DNA from: Nostoc sp. CHAB 5844
Lineage (GTDB): Bacteria > Cyanobacteriota > Cyanobacteriia > Cyanobacteriales > Nostocaceae
NCBI RefSeq assembly: GCF_020829595.1
Contig: NZ_JAIVFW010000026.1
Coordinates: forward strand, 1-64,000
Direction: 5' to 3'
DNA length: 64,000 nucleotides
In this document: one piece after another, positions 42,848 to 52,737 of the stretch
Layout: each line of letters opens with the position of its first letter
Position numbering within the stretch: position 1 is the stretch's first letter
Position numbers and translations under genes: made by a program
The notes under the pieces: generated by a model
What the model was told of the DNA's origin: nothing
The model's input: the letters and a program-made list of their open reading frames with translations, nothing else
Databases searched by the model: none

Positions 42848-45800
42848 ATGACGCGCTCTCCAAATTCAGGAAATGATCAGGAGTCTATTAACCGTCGTTT
42901 ATATCTCCTCCTTTTCAGTCGTACTAGTCTGATTATCGGAATTTTTTTGCTTGCTGGAATTGGAGCGGGAATTTGGTGGGCAAGACAATATGTATATAAC
43001 GATTTAGCACCGTTAGTAGAAACTAATCTTGAACAATTACTGGGGCGACCGATAAAAATAGGTAAGGTTGAAGCTTTTTCACTTTCTAGTTTGAGATTTA
43101 GTTCTCTATCGATACCAGCAACTGCTACTGATCCTGACCAACTGACAGCAAAAGCTGTTGATGTGCAGTTTTCACCCTTACAACTCATTCTCACCCGGAC
43201 ACTGCCTTTAAATGTCACAGTGGTTCAGCCAAATGTCTTTATTCAACAAGATCAGGATGGTCGTTGGGTGACAGCTGAAGTTAAGAGTGGAGAAGGTAAA
43301 GGGGCGATTCAAACTCAATTACAAACACTTCAGATTGTTGATGGAAATGTAGAATTATTACCAGCCTCCGCACCAACTAAGCCGAAAGGTTCTGTAGTTA
43401 TAGATAAATTCGGTGGTGTTGCCCGATTTTTGCCTGATGATCAAGGAATTGGCTATGAAATCAACGGTCAACTGACTAGAGGCGGTGCAGTTAAAATTAC
43501 TGGTGAAACGCAACCAAAAGCACAACAAACTAATCTTCAGGTTGTAGCACAAGATTTACAAGCATCGGATGTTAGCCGATTAATTCAGTTACCTATTGTT
43601 TTGCAAGCAGGACGCATCAATGCTGACTTAGGAGTGCAAATTCCCCCAAACGTGTCAGATATAGCAATTACGGGGACAGCTATTCCTAATAATGTGACTG
43701 CTCAAATTCAAAATATTCCGCAACAGTTTATTAATTCTAATGGTAGATTGAAATTTCAAGGTCAGGCGATCGCACTCGAAAATCTAACCACAAACTTGGG
43801 CAAAGTTCCCATTCTGGCAAATGGCACAGTTAATACTAAAACAGGTTTTAACATCTTAGCTCAGGTAAAACCAGTCAGCGCCAAAAATCTCTTAGACACA
43901 TTCAAAGTAAAATCCCCTGTCGTCGCTATTGGCGAAATCCAAGCCAACATCAAAATTCAGGGTTCTACTCAACAGCCAGTTCTTAGCGGTAGTGTCAGTA
44001 ACACAAAACCTATTCAAGTTGACCGCCTGCAATTCAAAACTGTTAGCACTAACTTCCGCTTGGGTGTATCTAAAGCTGCAACTCAACTTGCTGTCTCCAA
44101 TCTTAAAATATTACCTGCAGCAGGCGGAGAAATTACAGGCGGCGGTCAAGGTACACTGGGCGGTCAAGTAAAATTTAACATCCTAGCAGAGGGTATCTCA
44201 GGAGATATACTGGCACGAAGTTATGGCATTACTCCACCAATTAATATTGGCAATGTCTCGGCAAATACAGCAATTACTGGTTCTCTTGGCAAACAGCCTT
44301 TGACACTCAACATCTCCAGCGTGCAAGTGAAACCGCCAGCCGGAGGGCAAATCGTCGGCAGTGGTCAAGTTGAACTCGCACCCCAAGGTAGGGTATTGTT
44401 AAATGTCCTTGCCCAAAATTTACCAGGCGATGTAATTGCCAAAACAAATAAGACTTCATCTACGATCAAAGTTGGAAATGTCTCAGCAAATGCCAGGATT
44501 TTTGGTTCTATTGGAAATCTGCGAACAATAGCGCAAGTACAAGCACCCACCGCGACTTATCCGACCAGAGGACAACTTGTAGCTACTCAACAAGGGCAGA
44601 ATATCTTTTTGCCAGCTGCTATTTTTAATGTGGCAGGCAATACAATCAGGGCGAGGGGTCAGGTTATCCAAAAACGCTGGCAAGCTTTTGTAAATACTGA
44701 GCAAGTTCAGTTAAGCCGTTTTAAACAGATTCCCCCCCAGTTCCAGGGAGTTTTAAATAGTGCGTCAGTCAGTTTGTCAGGAAGTACTAGTTCTTTTCAA
44801 CTAGCAGATATTCAAGCGACAGCACAGGCAAGCTTAAGTGTGGCAGGAGGTAGAGTTAATATTAGGGATGCTAACCTGAATAACGGTCGCTGGCGAGCAT
44901 TTGCTAACGCTTCGCAAATTCAACTCAACCGCTTTTCGCCACAACTGCGCGGACGACTGAATAGCAACGTACAAGTGGCTGGTACTACAGCATCTTTTAA
45001 TTTGGCAGATATTCGCGCCGCCGGACAAATTCGCGCTAATCAAGGAGTAGCACAGTTAGCACAACCATTAGCAGCACAATTTATCTGGAATGGCAAGCAA
45101 ATTATCGTTCCACGGGCGACGACTCCGGGAGTGAGTGCGAATGGCGCGATCGCTGTACAATTACCAGAAACTGGGACACCAAAAATCGCTAACTTTAATT
45201 TCAACGTTCTAGCGCAGAATTTCAACCTCAACAACACTGGCGTTAAAGTTCCTGGAGACATCGCAGTATCAGGATTTCTTGACTTTAATGGGCAAGTTTC
45301 AGGTACACCAGAAATTCCGCAAGCCACGGGTAATGTCCGGCTGCGAAAATTCAATGTGAGTAACTTGGCATTTGACCCAGTTTTAACTGGTAATGTGAAT
45401 TTTCTAGGCGGACAAGGAGCAAGTCTGCGACTGGCAGGTAAGGAAGATAGGATAGCACTTAACCTGGACGCAAATTATCGCCCAACTTCATTTTTAGTGA
45501 AACGCGATCAGGCTGTCACAACAGGGAGAACTCAGGGAGATAACTTAATTATCAACGCCCAACAGTTTCCTATAGCTTTGGTGGGCGGCTTTTTACCTGA
45601 TAATAGATTGAAACCTTTGGGCGGGCAATTATCAGGAAATTTAGTGGTTAATTTGAATAATTATGCCCTAGCTGGAGATGTAGCGATCGCCCAGCCGCGT
45701 GTTGCCAGAGTCTCAGCAGACGAATTTCGTGGTAATTTTAGTTATGCTGATGGGACTGCCAGCTTAAATAACGGTCTATTGCGAATAGGAGACGGTAGCA

Positions 45801-48208
45801 TCGCTCTGAGTGGCAGTTTGCAAACCGGAAATGACCCGAAATTTCAACTCCAAGCCAATTTAGTGCAAACGAGAATTGAAGAAATTTTACAAGCGTTTAA
45901 TATCTCCGACTTTCAAGATTTAACTACAGGAACAGAACCGCCAACAAGAGCGGGAGCCGAAGCACTCGACACTACAGCCGTCAGATTACCCAATGCAGAC
46001 TTGAAAACACAGCTAGAATATTTCTCAAAAATTGCCACAGCCGTCGAACAGCAACAACAACAAGAGAAAAAACAAGCACCTCCTTTGCCTAGCCTTGCAG
46101 AATTAATGGGTGCTTTGAATGGAGGAATTACAGCCAGTGGCTCTTTAAAAACTGGGTTGAATGTTGGCTTTAATTTTCAAGGTGCTAACTGGCAATGGGG
46201 TGAATACGCTATTGATGAAGTGATAGCTCAAGGTAATTTTGCCGATGGTGTCGTCACACTATCGCCAGTCAGTATCGGCATCAATCAAGGACGGGTAGCT
46301 TTTTCAGGACAGTTAGGCACTGAACAACTTTCAGGACAGTTAAATGTAGCTAGTCTACCTTTATCACTGTTTGAGCCTTTTATCGAAAAATATCCTATAG
46401 ATGTCACAGGTCAAGTTAATGCTGTCGCCAATTTGCAAGGCAGTTTACAAGACCCCACAGTTAAAGGCGAAGTATCACTGGCGAATGCGACTCTTAACCA
46501 GCAAGCTGTGCAAACAGGACAGGTGAATTTTGACTATGATAATGCTCGCGTGAATTTTAACAGTGCCTTGCTGTTGACAGGAACACGACCCATCACAGCT
46601 ACAGGTAGTATACCGGCTCCCTTACCTTTTGTCGCAGTCAAACCAGATAGTAATCAAATCAGTGTCAACGCTAACGTGAGTAACGAAGGCTTGGCATTAT
46701 TAAATCTGCTGACTAATAATCAAGTCTCTTGGATAGACGGTCAAGGACAAGTTGATGTTAATGTTAAGGGTACTTTAAACCAGCCAGTTATTAATGGAAC
46801 TGCCACACTTAATGATGCAACGATTCACGCTCAAGCTTTATCCGAACCTTTAACTGATGTGACAGGAACAGCGCAATTTGACGGCAGTACGCTGAATGTA
46901 CCAGGTATTCAAGGCAATTATAATCAAGGACTAGTAACTGCATCAGGAATTCTGCCAATTTTTGCGCCTCAGTCTGGTGCATCCAACCCGCTGACAATCT
47001 CAATCGAAAAACAACTAGATTTTCAGGTTCCAGGATTGTATGAAGGCGGTGTTAGCGGTAATGCTGTCATCCGAGGCACAGCACTCAAACCGCAAATTGG
47101 TGGAGACATTGAACTGAATGATGGACAAGTTACTATTGGCAAATCTGCCACTGCTAACGCTAAACCAGCAGCAGCAACAGAAACTAACATCAGCGCCGTT
47201 ACCCTAGAAGCTGACACTAGTGCAACAAATACAACAGAGGCTGACAACAGTGCCACAGCAGAGGCGACTAACACTAACGCTGCAAATAACGCCGCAACTA
47301 CACCTAAGTTACCTGTAGAGTTTGCAAACTTACGATTGACTCTTGGCGATGATGTGAAGGTCGCAACAGAGTCTCTACTGAGCTTTGTACCGGGAGCCGG
47401 AGCGTTTAGTCAACCGATACTGAGCTTTAATGCTAAAGGCGACTTGACGATTAATGGTACATTAGCCAAGCCTCTCCCTCAAGGAGTCATTCGTCTGACC
47501 GGCGGACGAGTCAGCTTGTTTACGACAGAGTTCACCTTAGAACGTGGCTACGAACAAACTGCGACGTTTACCCCTAGTCAAGGACTTGACCCCACTTTAG
47601 ATGTTCGACTTTTAGCAATTGTACCGGAAACATCCGCAATCCAAAATCGCATTTTAGAATCACCTTCGTCGGCGGAAATTAGTGATGTATCTACTACCAA
47701 TTTTGGTACTTTACGTACTGTTCGTGTCCGAGCCAGAGCGACAGGGCCAGCTAGTAGATTAAATGAGAATTTAGAACTGACAAGTCAACCTAGCCGTAGT
47801 CGCGGAGAAATTGTGGCTTTGCTGGGTGGCTCAATTCTGAATAATTTTGCTCAAACAGGAGATGCAACACAAGGATTAACTAATTTAGCTGGTACTACTA
47901 TTTTAGGTGGTTTGCAAGGAACTATCACAGCGATCGGACAAGCTATCGGCTTTAGTGAGTTTCGCATATTTCCCACTCCTATCACAGATCAAACAGCAAG
48001 AAGATCATCAGTTCTCGATTTGTCAGCAGAGGGGGTATTCAACGTTAATAGAGATTTATCTGTTTCTTTATCGCGGCCATTATTTAGCAGCGATGCCTCT
48101 TTCCGCTACAATGTGCTTTATCGATTGAATGATGAAATTTTGGTGCGCGGCGCAACTGATTTAGGAAGTGAAAATCTACTTTTATTTGAGTACGAATCTC
48201 GATTTTAG
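42848..48208 (+). CDS. tamB: TamB-family translocation/assembly protein (DUF490)
   Basis: 1786 residues from ATG 42848 (a TTG at 42833 is possible). One N-terminal membrane anchor (SLIIGIFLLAGIGAGIWWA) is followed by a very long series of beta-strand repeats typical of AsmA/TamB hydrophobic-groove proteins (many segments like QVSGTPEIPQATGNVRL). The C-terminal TamB domain starts near residue 1500 (LRLTLGDDVKVATESLLSFV) and ends LVRGATDLGSENLLLFEYES. TamB-like proteins bridge inner and outer membranes and move lipids or help insert outer-membrane proteins. A low-complexity Ala/Thr/Asn stretch (about 1440-1490) precedes the final domain. No TamA/Omp85 gene is adjacent. Confidence 0.93.
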   Translation: MTRSPNSGNDQESINRRLYLLLFSRTSLIIGIFLLAGIGAGIWWARQYVYNDLAPLVETNLEQLLGRPIKIGKVEAFSLSSLRFSSLSIPATATDPDQLTAKAVDVQFSPLQLILTRTLPLNVTVVQPNVFIQQDQDGRWVTAEVKSGEGKGAIQTQLQTLQIVDGNVELLPASAPTKPKGSVVIDKFGGVARFLPDDQGIGYEINGQLTRGGAVKITGETQPKAQQTNLQVVAQDLQASDVSRLIQLPIVLQAGRINADLGVQIPPNVSDIAITGTAIPNNVTAQIQNIPQQFINSNGRLKFQGQAIALENLTTNLGKVPILANGTVNTKTGFNILAQVKPVSAKNLLDTFKVKSPVVAIGEIQANIKIQGSTQQPVLSGSVSNTKPIQVDRLQFKTVSTNFRLGVSKAATQLAVSNLKILPAAGGEITGGGQGTLGGQVKFNILAEGISGDILARSYGITPPINIGNVSANTAITGSLGKQPLTLNISSVQVKPPAGGQIVGSGQVELAPQGRVLLNVLAQNLPGDVIAKTNKTSSTIKVGNVSANARIFGSIGNLRTIAQVQAPTATYPTRGQLVATQQGQNIFLPAAIFNVAGNTIRARGQVIQKRWQAFVNTEQVQLSRFKQIPPQFQGVLNSASVSLSGSTSSFQLADIQATAQASLSVAGGRVNIRDANLNNGRWRAFANASQIQLNRFSPQLRGRLNSNVQVAGTTASFNLADIRAAGQIRANQGVAQLAQPLAAQFIWNGKQIIVPRATTPGVSANGAIAVQLPETGTPKIANFNFNVLAQNFNLNNTGVKVPGDIAVSGFLDFNGQVSGTPEIPQATGNVRLRKFNVSNLAFDPVLTGNVNFLGGQGASLRLAGKEDRIALNLDANYRPTSFLVKRDQAVTTGRTQGDNLIINAQQFPIALVGGFLPDNRLKPLGGQLSGNLVVNLNNYALAGDVAIAQPRVARVSADEFRGNFSYADGTASLNNGLLRIGDGSIALSGSLQTGNDPKFQLQANLVQTRIEEILQAFNISDFQDLTTGTEPPTRAGAEALDTTAVRLPNADLKTQLEYFSKIATAVEQQQQQEKKQAPPLPSLAELMGALNGGITASGSLKTGLNVGFNFQGANWQWGEYAIDEVIAQGNFADGVVTLSPVSIGINQGRVAFSGQLGTEQLSGQLNVASLPLSLFEPFIEKYPIDVTGQVNAVANLQGSLQDPTVKGEVSLANATLNQQAVQTGQVNFDYDNARVNFNSALLLTGTRPITATGSIPAPLPFVAVKPDSNQISVNANVSNEGLALLNLLTNNQVSWIDGQGQVDVNVKGTLNQPVINGTATLNDATIHAQALSEPLTDVTGTAQFDGSTLNVPGIQGNYNQGLVTASGILPIFAPQSGASNPLTISIEKQLDFQVPGLYEGGVSGNAVIRGTALKPQIGGDIELNDGQVTIGKSATANAKPAAATETNISAVTLEADTSATNTTEADNSATAEATNTNAANNAATTPKLPVEFANLRLTLGDDVKVATESLLSFVPGAGAFSQPILSFNAKGDLTINGTLAKPLPQGVIRLTGGRVSLFTTEFTLERGYEQTATFTPSQGLDPTLDVRLLAIVPETSAIQNRILESPSSAEISDVSTTNFGTLRTVRVRARATGPASRLNENLELTSQPSRSRGEIVALLGGSILNNFAQTGDATQGLTNLAGTTILGGLQGTITAIGQAIGFSEFRIFPTPITDQTARRSSVLDLSAEGVFNVNRDLSVSLSRPLFSSDASFRYNVLYRLNDEILVRGATDLGSENLLLFEYESRF

Positions 48209-48210
48209 TA

Positions 48211-48252
48211 GGGCGTAGGCTCCGCCTTTGGGCAGGGTACGGCCGTTCGCCC
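48211..48252. repeat. Hairpin repeat directly after tamB
   Basis: GGGCG (48211-48215) and CGCCC (48248-48252) enclose a GC-rich stretch with TAGGCTCCGCCTTTGGGC. It begins two bases after the tamB stop and may serve as its terminator, though it belongs to the dispersed palindrome type. Confidence 0.55.
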
Positions 48253-48330
48253 TGAAGATACCATTAAATACCTTTATCTGTATTCTCATTTTTCTCCGGT
48301 TGTATGACACCACCCTGCCTTGCGAAGGGG

Positions 48331-48363
48331 AGCCACTTGCGGTGGACGGGTTTTCCGGCATAA
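48331..48363. repeat. Palindromic repeat, inverted copy of 39174-39208
   Basis: AGCCACTTGCGGTGGACGGG then TTTTCCGGCATAA: the reverse complement of the repeat at 39174-39208 with a few changes. It lies in the spacer between tamB and a pseudogene. Confidence 0.75.
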
Positions 48364-48456
48364 GCTGCATTGGTGTGAGGTTGGGAGGGGTGAAAATAAT
48401 GTGCAGCTTCACATTAAATTGGTATAAGGGTGTAGGTGTTCAAAAATAATGAAGAT

Positions 48457-49068
48457 TTATTTAATTATTTGAAACTCACCATCTTTAGGTGAAACTAAAA
48501 AAAGCAAATCTTTAATATTTTGTTGGTTAACGATGCGATCGTGGTCTTTATTGAACCGCACTTTGGTTTTAGCACCTTCTACTACAAAGTTAGGCTTACT
48601 TAATTCATCGTATAAACGTTTTCGCGTTGGATTATTACCACTTCTTCTTAAACCTTCTAGAAGTGCTTGAGTTGCATCGTATGTCATTGCACTTGCAAAG
48701 TTGATATCTTTAGTTTGCCAAAGTTTCTGCGATCGCTGCTCTAGTAACGACAAATTATTATCATTGTTTCTGTACCAATGAACAGCAATAATTAACTTTT
48801 CAAAGATATCGTCGTTTCTATTCAATATGCTTTCAAGATAAGCAGTAGTTCCCGATAAAATAACTACATCTTTGCTACTTTGCAAGATTTTTTCAATTTC
48901 GCGGGTTAAAATATCATTACTAATCGTCAAAAAAATAGCATTGGCTTTTTGATTATTTACTTTTTGTAAACATCGTGATAAGACAATGGGATTATTTATT
49001 TGATATTCCGCAAAATCACACTCTGTAACAATGCTTCCCGTGCGAGTAATTACTTTTTTAGCGTAGAG
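48457..49068 (-). pseudogene. ABC transporter substrate-binding protein, C-terminal remnant
   Basis: An open frame of about 204 codons that begins directly after in-frame stops (49069-49071) with no start codon; only a TTG at 48930 could start a 157-residue piece. It reads as the C-terminal half of a branched-chain amino acid/urea-type periplasmic binding protein: KDVVILSGTTAYLESIL, LIIAVHWYRN, then SQKLWQTKDINFASAMTYDA followed by TQALLEGLRRSGNNPTRKRL, and a final VSPKDGEF. The N-terminal half and export signal are missing, so it is non-functional. It lies next to the end of the cpc cluster. Confidence 0.75.
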
Positions 49069-49109
49069 TTATTATTACAGTTTTTTTGAAATAGATACTC
49101 TCAAAAACT

Positions 49110-49193
49110 ACTGGGTCTAGCTTTCACTCAAGGTAACATCCAACTAACAAATAAGCTGCTGGTTGTTACATCAACGCAAAAACTAGACCCAGT
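49110..49193 (-). terminator. Large hairpin ending the phycobilisome cluster
   Basis: ACTGGGTCTAG (49110-49120) and its exact complement CTAGACCCAGT (49183-49193) enclose an inner arm GTAACATCCAAC / GTTGTTAC. It lies just after the cpcG4 stop on the minus strand, with a T-rich stretch beyond (the A run near 49104). It is the probable terminator of the cpc transcript. Confidence 0.75.
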
Positions 49194-49222
49194 ATAAAAT
49201 TTAAGCAACTAGACTTTCAATC

Positions 49223-49990
49223 TTAGCGTCTGTTGCCACCACGGTAAGGCACTGCGGCAAGATAATCGATATCAAACGCAGAAAGTTTTTGGGCGTAGTT
49301 ACCACCAGGATTGATGGATGCTGCCAAATCTGCGAACTTGCGGGGATCACCTTCAGCAAGCTGTTTTTCTTTGAACTTGCGGCTGTAGAATTTGTCCAAA
49401 GTAAAGCGCCAGTCGGTTTGAACTGTACCTGCTTTTTCTTGGAAATCTTCACCATAGCGAGGTGTAACCAAGTTATGAGGACGATCTACCAAGCGTTTGC
49501 GTTGGTATGGTACGGTATTTTCGCCGAAGGCTTGAGTGTATTCTTCGCTGTCTACAATAGCATCAACAAAGCCACTAAAACCCTTGGTTCCAATCACGAT
49601 TGACCAAGCGATTTCTTCTTCTTTGTTGTAGGAAGAACGACCTAATAAGCGTTTGAGGGTGATGTCAACTAAACGGTAGTTGTTGTTGACTGAAACAACT
49701 AAACGATAAAAAGCCTCAGACTTGGCTAAACCACGGATAAAGTCACGCACGGAGATTGCGCCAGTTTTGAGTTGAGATTCTAAAGTTATTTGGCGGTTGA
49801 ACTTCAGAATTTCATGTTCGCTGAAAACTTGGCGGTAAGCAGCCCAAATGATGTTTTGAATATCAGTATAAGAACTGACATCTTCTATACGATAGATGTA
49901 GGGTGTATTTTCATTTTGGTCAGCGATACCAAAGCTTTTTACCCGGTGATTTTGACTGCTTGGTTTGTATTGAAGTAACGGCAGTGCCAT
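49223..49990 (-). CDS. cpcG4: Phycobilisome rod-core linker CpcG4
   Basis: 255 residues. The N-terminal Pfam00427 linker domain is complete: [80 protein letters not shown] and [16 protein letters not shown]. The C-terminal ~85 residues are variable and soluble. It attaches a phycocyanin rod to the allophycocyanin core. It is last of four tandem cpcG genes, and its order and length agree with cpcG4 of Anabaena. Confidence 0.95.
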   Translation of the reverse strand: MALPLLQYKPSSQNHRVKSFGIADQNENTPYIYRIEDVSSYTDIQNIIWAAYRQVFSEHEILKFNRQITLESQLKTGAISVRDFIRGLAKSEAFYRLVVSVNNNYRLVDITLKRLLGRSSYNKEEEIAWSIVIGTKGFSGFVDAIVDSEEYTQAFGENTVPYQRKRLVDRPHNLVTPRYGEDFQEKAGTVQTDWRFTLDKFYSRKFKEKQLAEGDPRKFADLAASINPGGNYAQKLSAFDIDYLAAVPYRGGNRR

Positions 49991-50102
49991 GCTGCTTTTT
50001 TCCTCTTATTAAAAGATTACGCAGAGATTTAGCTGGTGAAAAATGAGGAGGTTTGATTCCTCAAATCCTCACTCATGCTTTATCTATTGTCCCGCATATA
50101 GG

Positions 50103-50816
50103 TTAGAAGCCAGTATTGATTCCTAACCAATTTAGTACCAACAAGAAAGTTATTCCTGCGGACATTACTAGTAATACGGCGAGTAGTGCAGCGCCATCAA
50201 GGTTCCGGCTAGATATATATGACAAAGAGCGATAAGGCCCGATGTTAACAATACCTGCTCTGTCTCGATAGTCAGCACCATAGCGGGGAGTAAAGCTGAA
50301 TGGTCGGTCTATGGTCATGCGTTTGCGCTGATAAGGTACAGTGTTGTCACCGAAGGCTTGAGTGTATTCTTCACTGTCAATCAGAGCATCGACAAATCCA
50401 TTCCAACCGCGAGAGGCAATTTGAATAGACCAGGCTATTTCTTCTTCCCGATTATAGGGAGCGCGACCCAACAAACGCTTCAGGCACATTTCTACCAGTC
50501 GATAGTTGTTATTGGGTGTGACAACTAACTGATAAAATCGTTCTGATTTGGCCAAACCTCGGATAAAATCTCTAACCGTGATTGACCGATTTTTGAGTTG
50601 GGTTTCTAGGGCTATGTGGCGGTTAAATTTGAGAATTTCCTGCTCATTCAAGACTTGGCGATAAGCTGCCCAAATCAGTCTTTCAATTTCGCTAGGAGAG
50701 TTAGCTGTTTCTATTCGGTAGATATAAGGTGTATCTTCGTTGATATCTGCCGTACCAAAACTAGTAACTCTTTGATTTTGAGTTGTGGGTTTGTATTCCA
50801 GTAAAGGTAATGCCAT
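50103..50816 (-). CDS. cpcG3: Membrane-anchored rod linker CpcG3 / CpcL
   Basis: 237 residues. The linker domain has the same motifs as its neighbours ([40 protein letters not shown]). The C-terminus differs: residues about 209-233 form a hydrophobic helix ([20 protein letters not shown] plus NWLGI). This is the CpcL type: the rod it carries docks to the thylakoid membrane and transfers energy to photosystem I without an allophycocyanin core. In Anabaena 7120, CpcG3 has been identified as CpcL, in the same gene position. Confidence 0.94.
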   Translation of the reverse strand: MALPLLEYKPTTQNQRVTSFGTADINEDTPYIYRIETANSPSEIERLIWAAYRQVLNEQEILKFNRHIALETQLKNRSITVRDFIRGLAKSERFYQLVVTPNNNYRLVEMCLKRLLGRAPYNREEEIAWSIQIASRGWNGFVDALIDSEEYTQAFGDNTVPYQRKRMTIDRPFSFTPRYGADYRDRAGIVNIGPYRSLSYISSRNLDGAALLAVLLVMSAGITFLLVLNWLGINTGF

Positions 50817-51034
50817 ACTAAAGACCGCCTTCAGAATAAAGTTGGCATCTTATACTCAGTCCGTCTTTACCATTTTGGATTTTGGATTTGAAACCCATGA
50901 TTTTTCCAATTAGTATGAGTTACTTTTCATTGATGATTTAGTAACTCGACGGAAAAACATTTAGAAGGTTGTAAGTTGGCTTTGGCGAACTTTCTATCCT
51001 TCTTATACCTTTATCAAACCACTAAAAACAGCCC

Positions 51035-51778
51035 TTACCGCACGGGGAAATTAGCACTGGAATTGATGGACACCGGAATACCTTGAGGTATGCTATCTCT
51101 GGTGGTGTCGGGAATTTTGATATTGGCAAGGTCAACTGGTGTGTAGGTGACAGTTCTGATGCTAAGGGAGTTAGCCAAATCCAAGAAGTTTTTGATGTCA
51201 CCTTCTTTATAGCGAGCATCTTCTAGCTTGTCGCGCCAGTAGTTACCGTAGCGAGGGGTGACTAGATTAAAGGGTCTATCTTTATAGCGACGGCGTTGGT
51301 AAGGAACTATGTTTTCGCCAAAGTTAGTGAGATATTCTGGAGAGTCGATTAAAGCATCAACAAAACCATCCCAACCAGCAGTTGCTATTTTGATTGACCA
51401 AGCAATCTCTTCGTCCTTATTATAAGGCGCACGACCTAAAAACCGTTTGAGGGCAATTTCTACCAGACGGTAGTTAGAATTTGTCTCAATGACTAAAGTC
51501 CGAAAAGCTTCAGACTTGGCTAAACCCCGAATAAAGTCACGCACAGTAATGGCGCGGTTCTTCACCTGAGATTCTAAGTTGCCTTGGCGGAAAAATTTCA
51601 GGATTTCGTGTTCGCTAAATACTTGCCGATAGGCTGCCCAAATTAATTCTTGAATATCACCATCTGCGGCGCAGTCTTCGATGCGGTAGGGTCTGGGGGT
51701 ATTTTCGTTAGGGATTTCGTAACCAGGGACGCGCTGGTTTTGAGAACTGGGTTTGTATTCTAATAAAGGAATTGCCAT
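51035..51778 (-). CDS. cpcG2: Phycobilisome rod-core linker CpcG2
   Basis: 247 residues. The linker domain runs from MAIPLLEYKPSSQNQRVPGY to YLTNFGENIVPYQRRRYKDR, with [20 protein letters not shown] and LGRAPYNKDEEIAWSIKIAT in between. The C-terminal part is short and soluble, ending with a strand-rich segment and no membrane helix. It joins a phycocyanin rod to the core. Spacer to cpcG1 is an STRR tract; spacer to cpcG3 is 218 bases without a recognisable signal. Confidence 0.95.
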   Translation of the reverse strand: MAIPLLEYKPSSQNQRVPGYEIPNENTPRPYRIEDCAADGDIQELIWAAYRQVFSEHEILKFFRQGNLESQVKNRAITVRDFIRGLAKSEAFRTLVIETNSNYRLVEIALKRFLGRAPYNKDEEIAWSIKIATAGWDGFVDALIDSPEYLTNFGENIVPYQRRRYKDRPFNLVTPRYGNYWRDKLEDARYKEGDIKNFLDLANSLSIRTVTYTPVDLANIKIPDTTRDSIPQGIPVSINSSANFPVR

Positions 51779-51787
51779 AGTTTTAGG

Positions 51788-51824
51788 GTTTGGTCATTGG
51801 TCATTGGTCATTGGTCATTGGTCA
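51788..51824. repeat. STRR tract between cpcG1 and cpcG2
   Basis: Five heptamers TTGGTCA in the 79-base spacer, followed by related TGACTAC units. It takes up the space where the cpcG2 ribosome-binding site would lie. Confidence 0.85.
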
Positions 51825-51857
51825 GTTGTTAATAGCTGACTATTGACTACTGACTAC

Positions 51858-52697
51858 TTAGGTTGTCTTAGTGCCAGGAAGATAACGGTAGGGTAGGGCA
51901 ACGGCTGTGGGTTTAACTGTTGGTTGAGGAGTACCAGCTTCACGGCTGTTGTCGGGAATTTTGATGTCTTTGATTTGGGAGACAACTGAAGCGGTTATGC
52001 GTTGATAATTGCGTTCGCTGGTAATCAAGTTACCAGCCATTGCTAAGAAGTTGCTAGGAATTACGCGACGGATTTCTTCTTTGGAGGCATAACCTGTGGT
52101 ACGTGCTTGATAGAAGGAACGACCACCTAATAAGGTCAAGGTCTGGCGATCGCGCCAATAATTGCTGTAGCGTGGGTTAACTAAATTAAAGGGTCTATCT
52201 TTGAAACGACGGCGTTGGTAAGGTACGATATCATCGCCAAAGTTTTGTTGATACTCGTCGCTGTCTAGCAATGCGTCGATAAAACCATGTAAGCCTTTAG
52301 TGGCAATGACAATTGACCAGGCAATTTCCTCATCTTTATTATAAGCTGCGCGTCCTAAGAAGCGTTTCAAGATGAGGTCAACTAAACGGTAGTTGGAGTT
52401 GATGTCTGCTACCTGTGTCCGGAAAACTTCAGATTTACCCAAGCCACGAATAAAGTCCCGGACGTTAATCGCCCGATTCCGCAGTTGTGATTCTAAGAAG
52501 GGTTGGCGATTACTTTTGATAATTAGATGTTCACTGAAGATTTGCCGATATCCTGCCCAGATAATGTCATCAATATCTTTATCGTCAGTGGCAGCAGATA
52601 AACGATAAATCGTTGGTGTATCTTCGTTGGGTACTTCGTAACCTTCTACCCGCTGGTTTTGTGAACTTGGTGAATATTCAAGTAATGGTATTGACAT
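51858..52697 (-). CDS. cpcG1: Phycobilisome rod-core linker CpcG1
   Basis: 279 residues. The N-terminal linker domain includes MSIPLLEYSPSSQNQRVEGY, IDDIIWAGYRQIFSEHLIIK, and VPYQRRRFKDRPFNLVNPRY. The longer C-terminal region (about residues 190-279) contains helical SKEEIRRVIPSNFLAMAGNL and a DIKIPDNSRE motif also found, degenerate, in CpcG2. It is the main rod-core linker in Anabaena-type phycobilisomes, first of the four cpcG genes and 40 bases after cpcF. Confidence 0.95.
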   Translation of the reverse strand: MSIPLLEYSPSSQNQRVEGYEVPNEDTPTIYRLSAATDDKDIDDIIWAGYRQIFSEHLIIKSNRQPFLESQLRNRAINVRDFIRGLGKSEVFRTQVADINSNYRLVDLILKRFLGRAAYNKDEEIAWSIVIATKGLHGFIDALLDSDEYQQNFGDDIVPYQRRRFKDRPFNLVNPRYSNYWRDRQTLTLLGGRSFYQARTTGYASKEEIRRVIPSNFLAMAGNLITSERNYQRITASVVSQIKDIKIPDNSREAGTPQPTVKPTAVALPYRYLPGTKTT

Positions 52698-52737
52698 ATT
52701 TACTTTTACCTTGTTTTATGGTAAACAAACAAGCTTA

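Noticed and set aside
42877-45354. Several minus-strand open frames opposite tamB
   Set aside because: They are shadows of the long tamB gene, with no start signals and compositions that mirror the sense codons.
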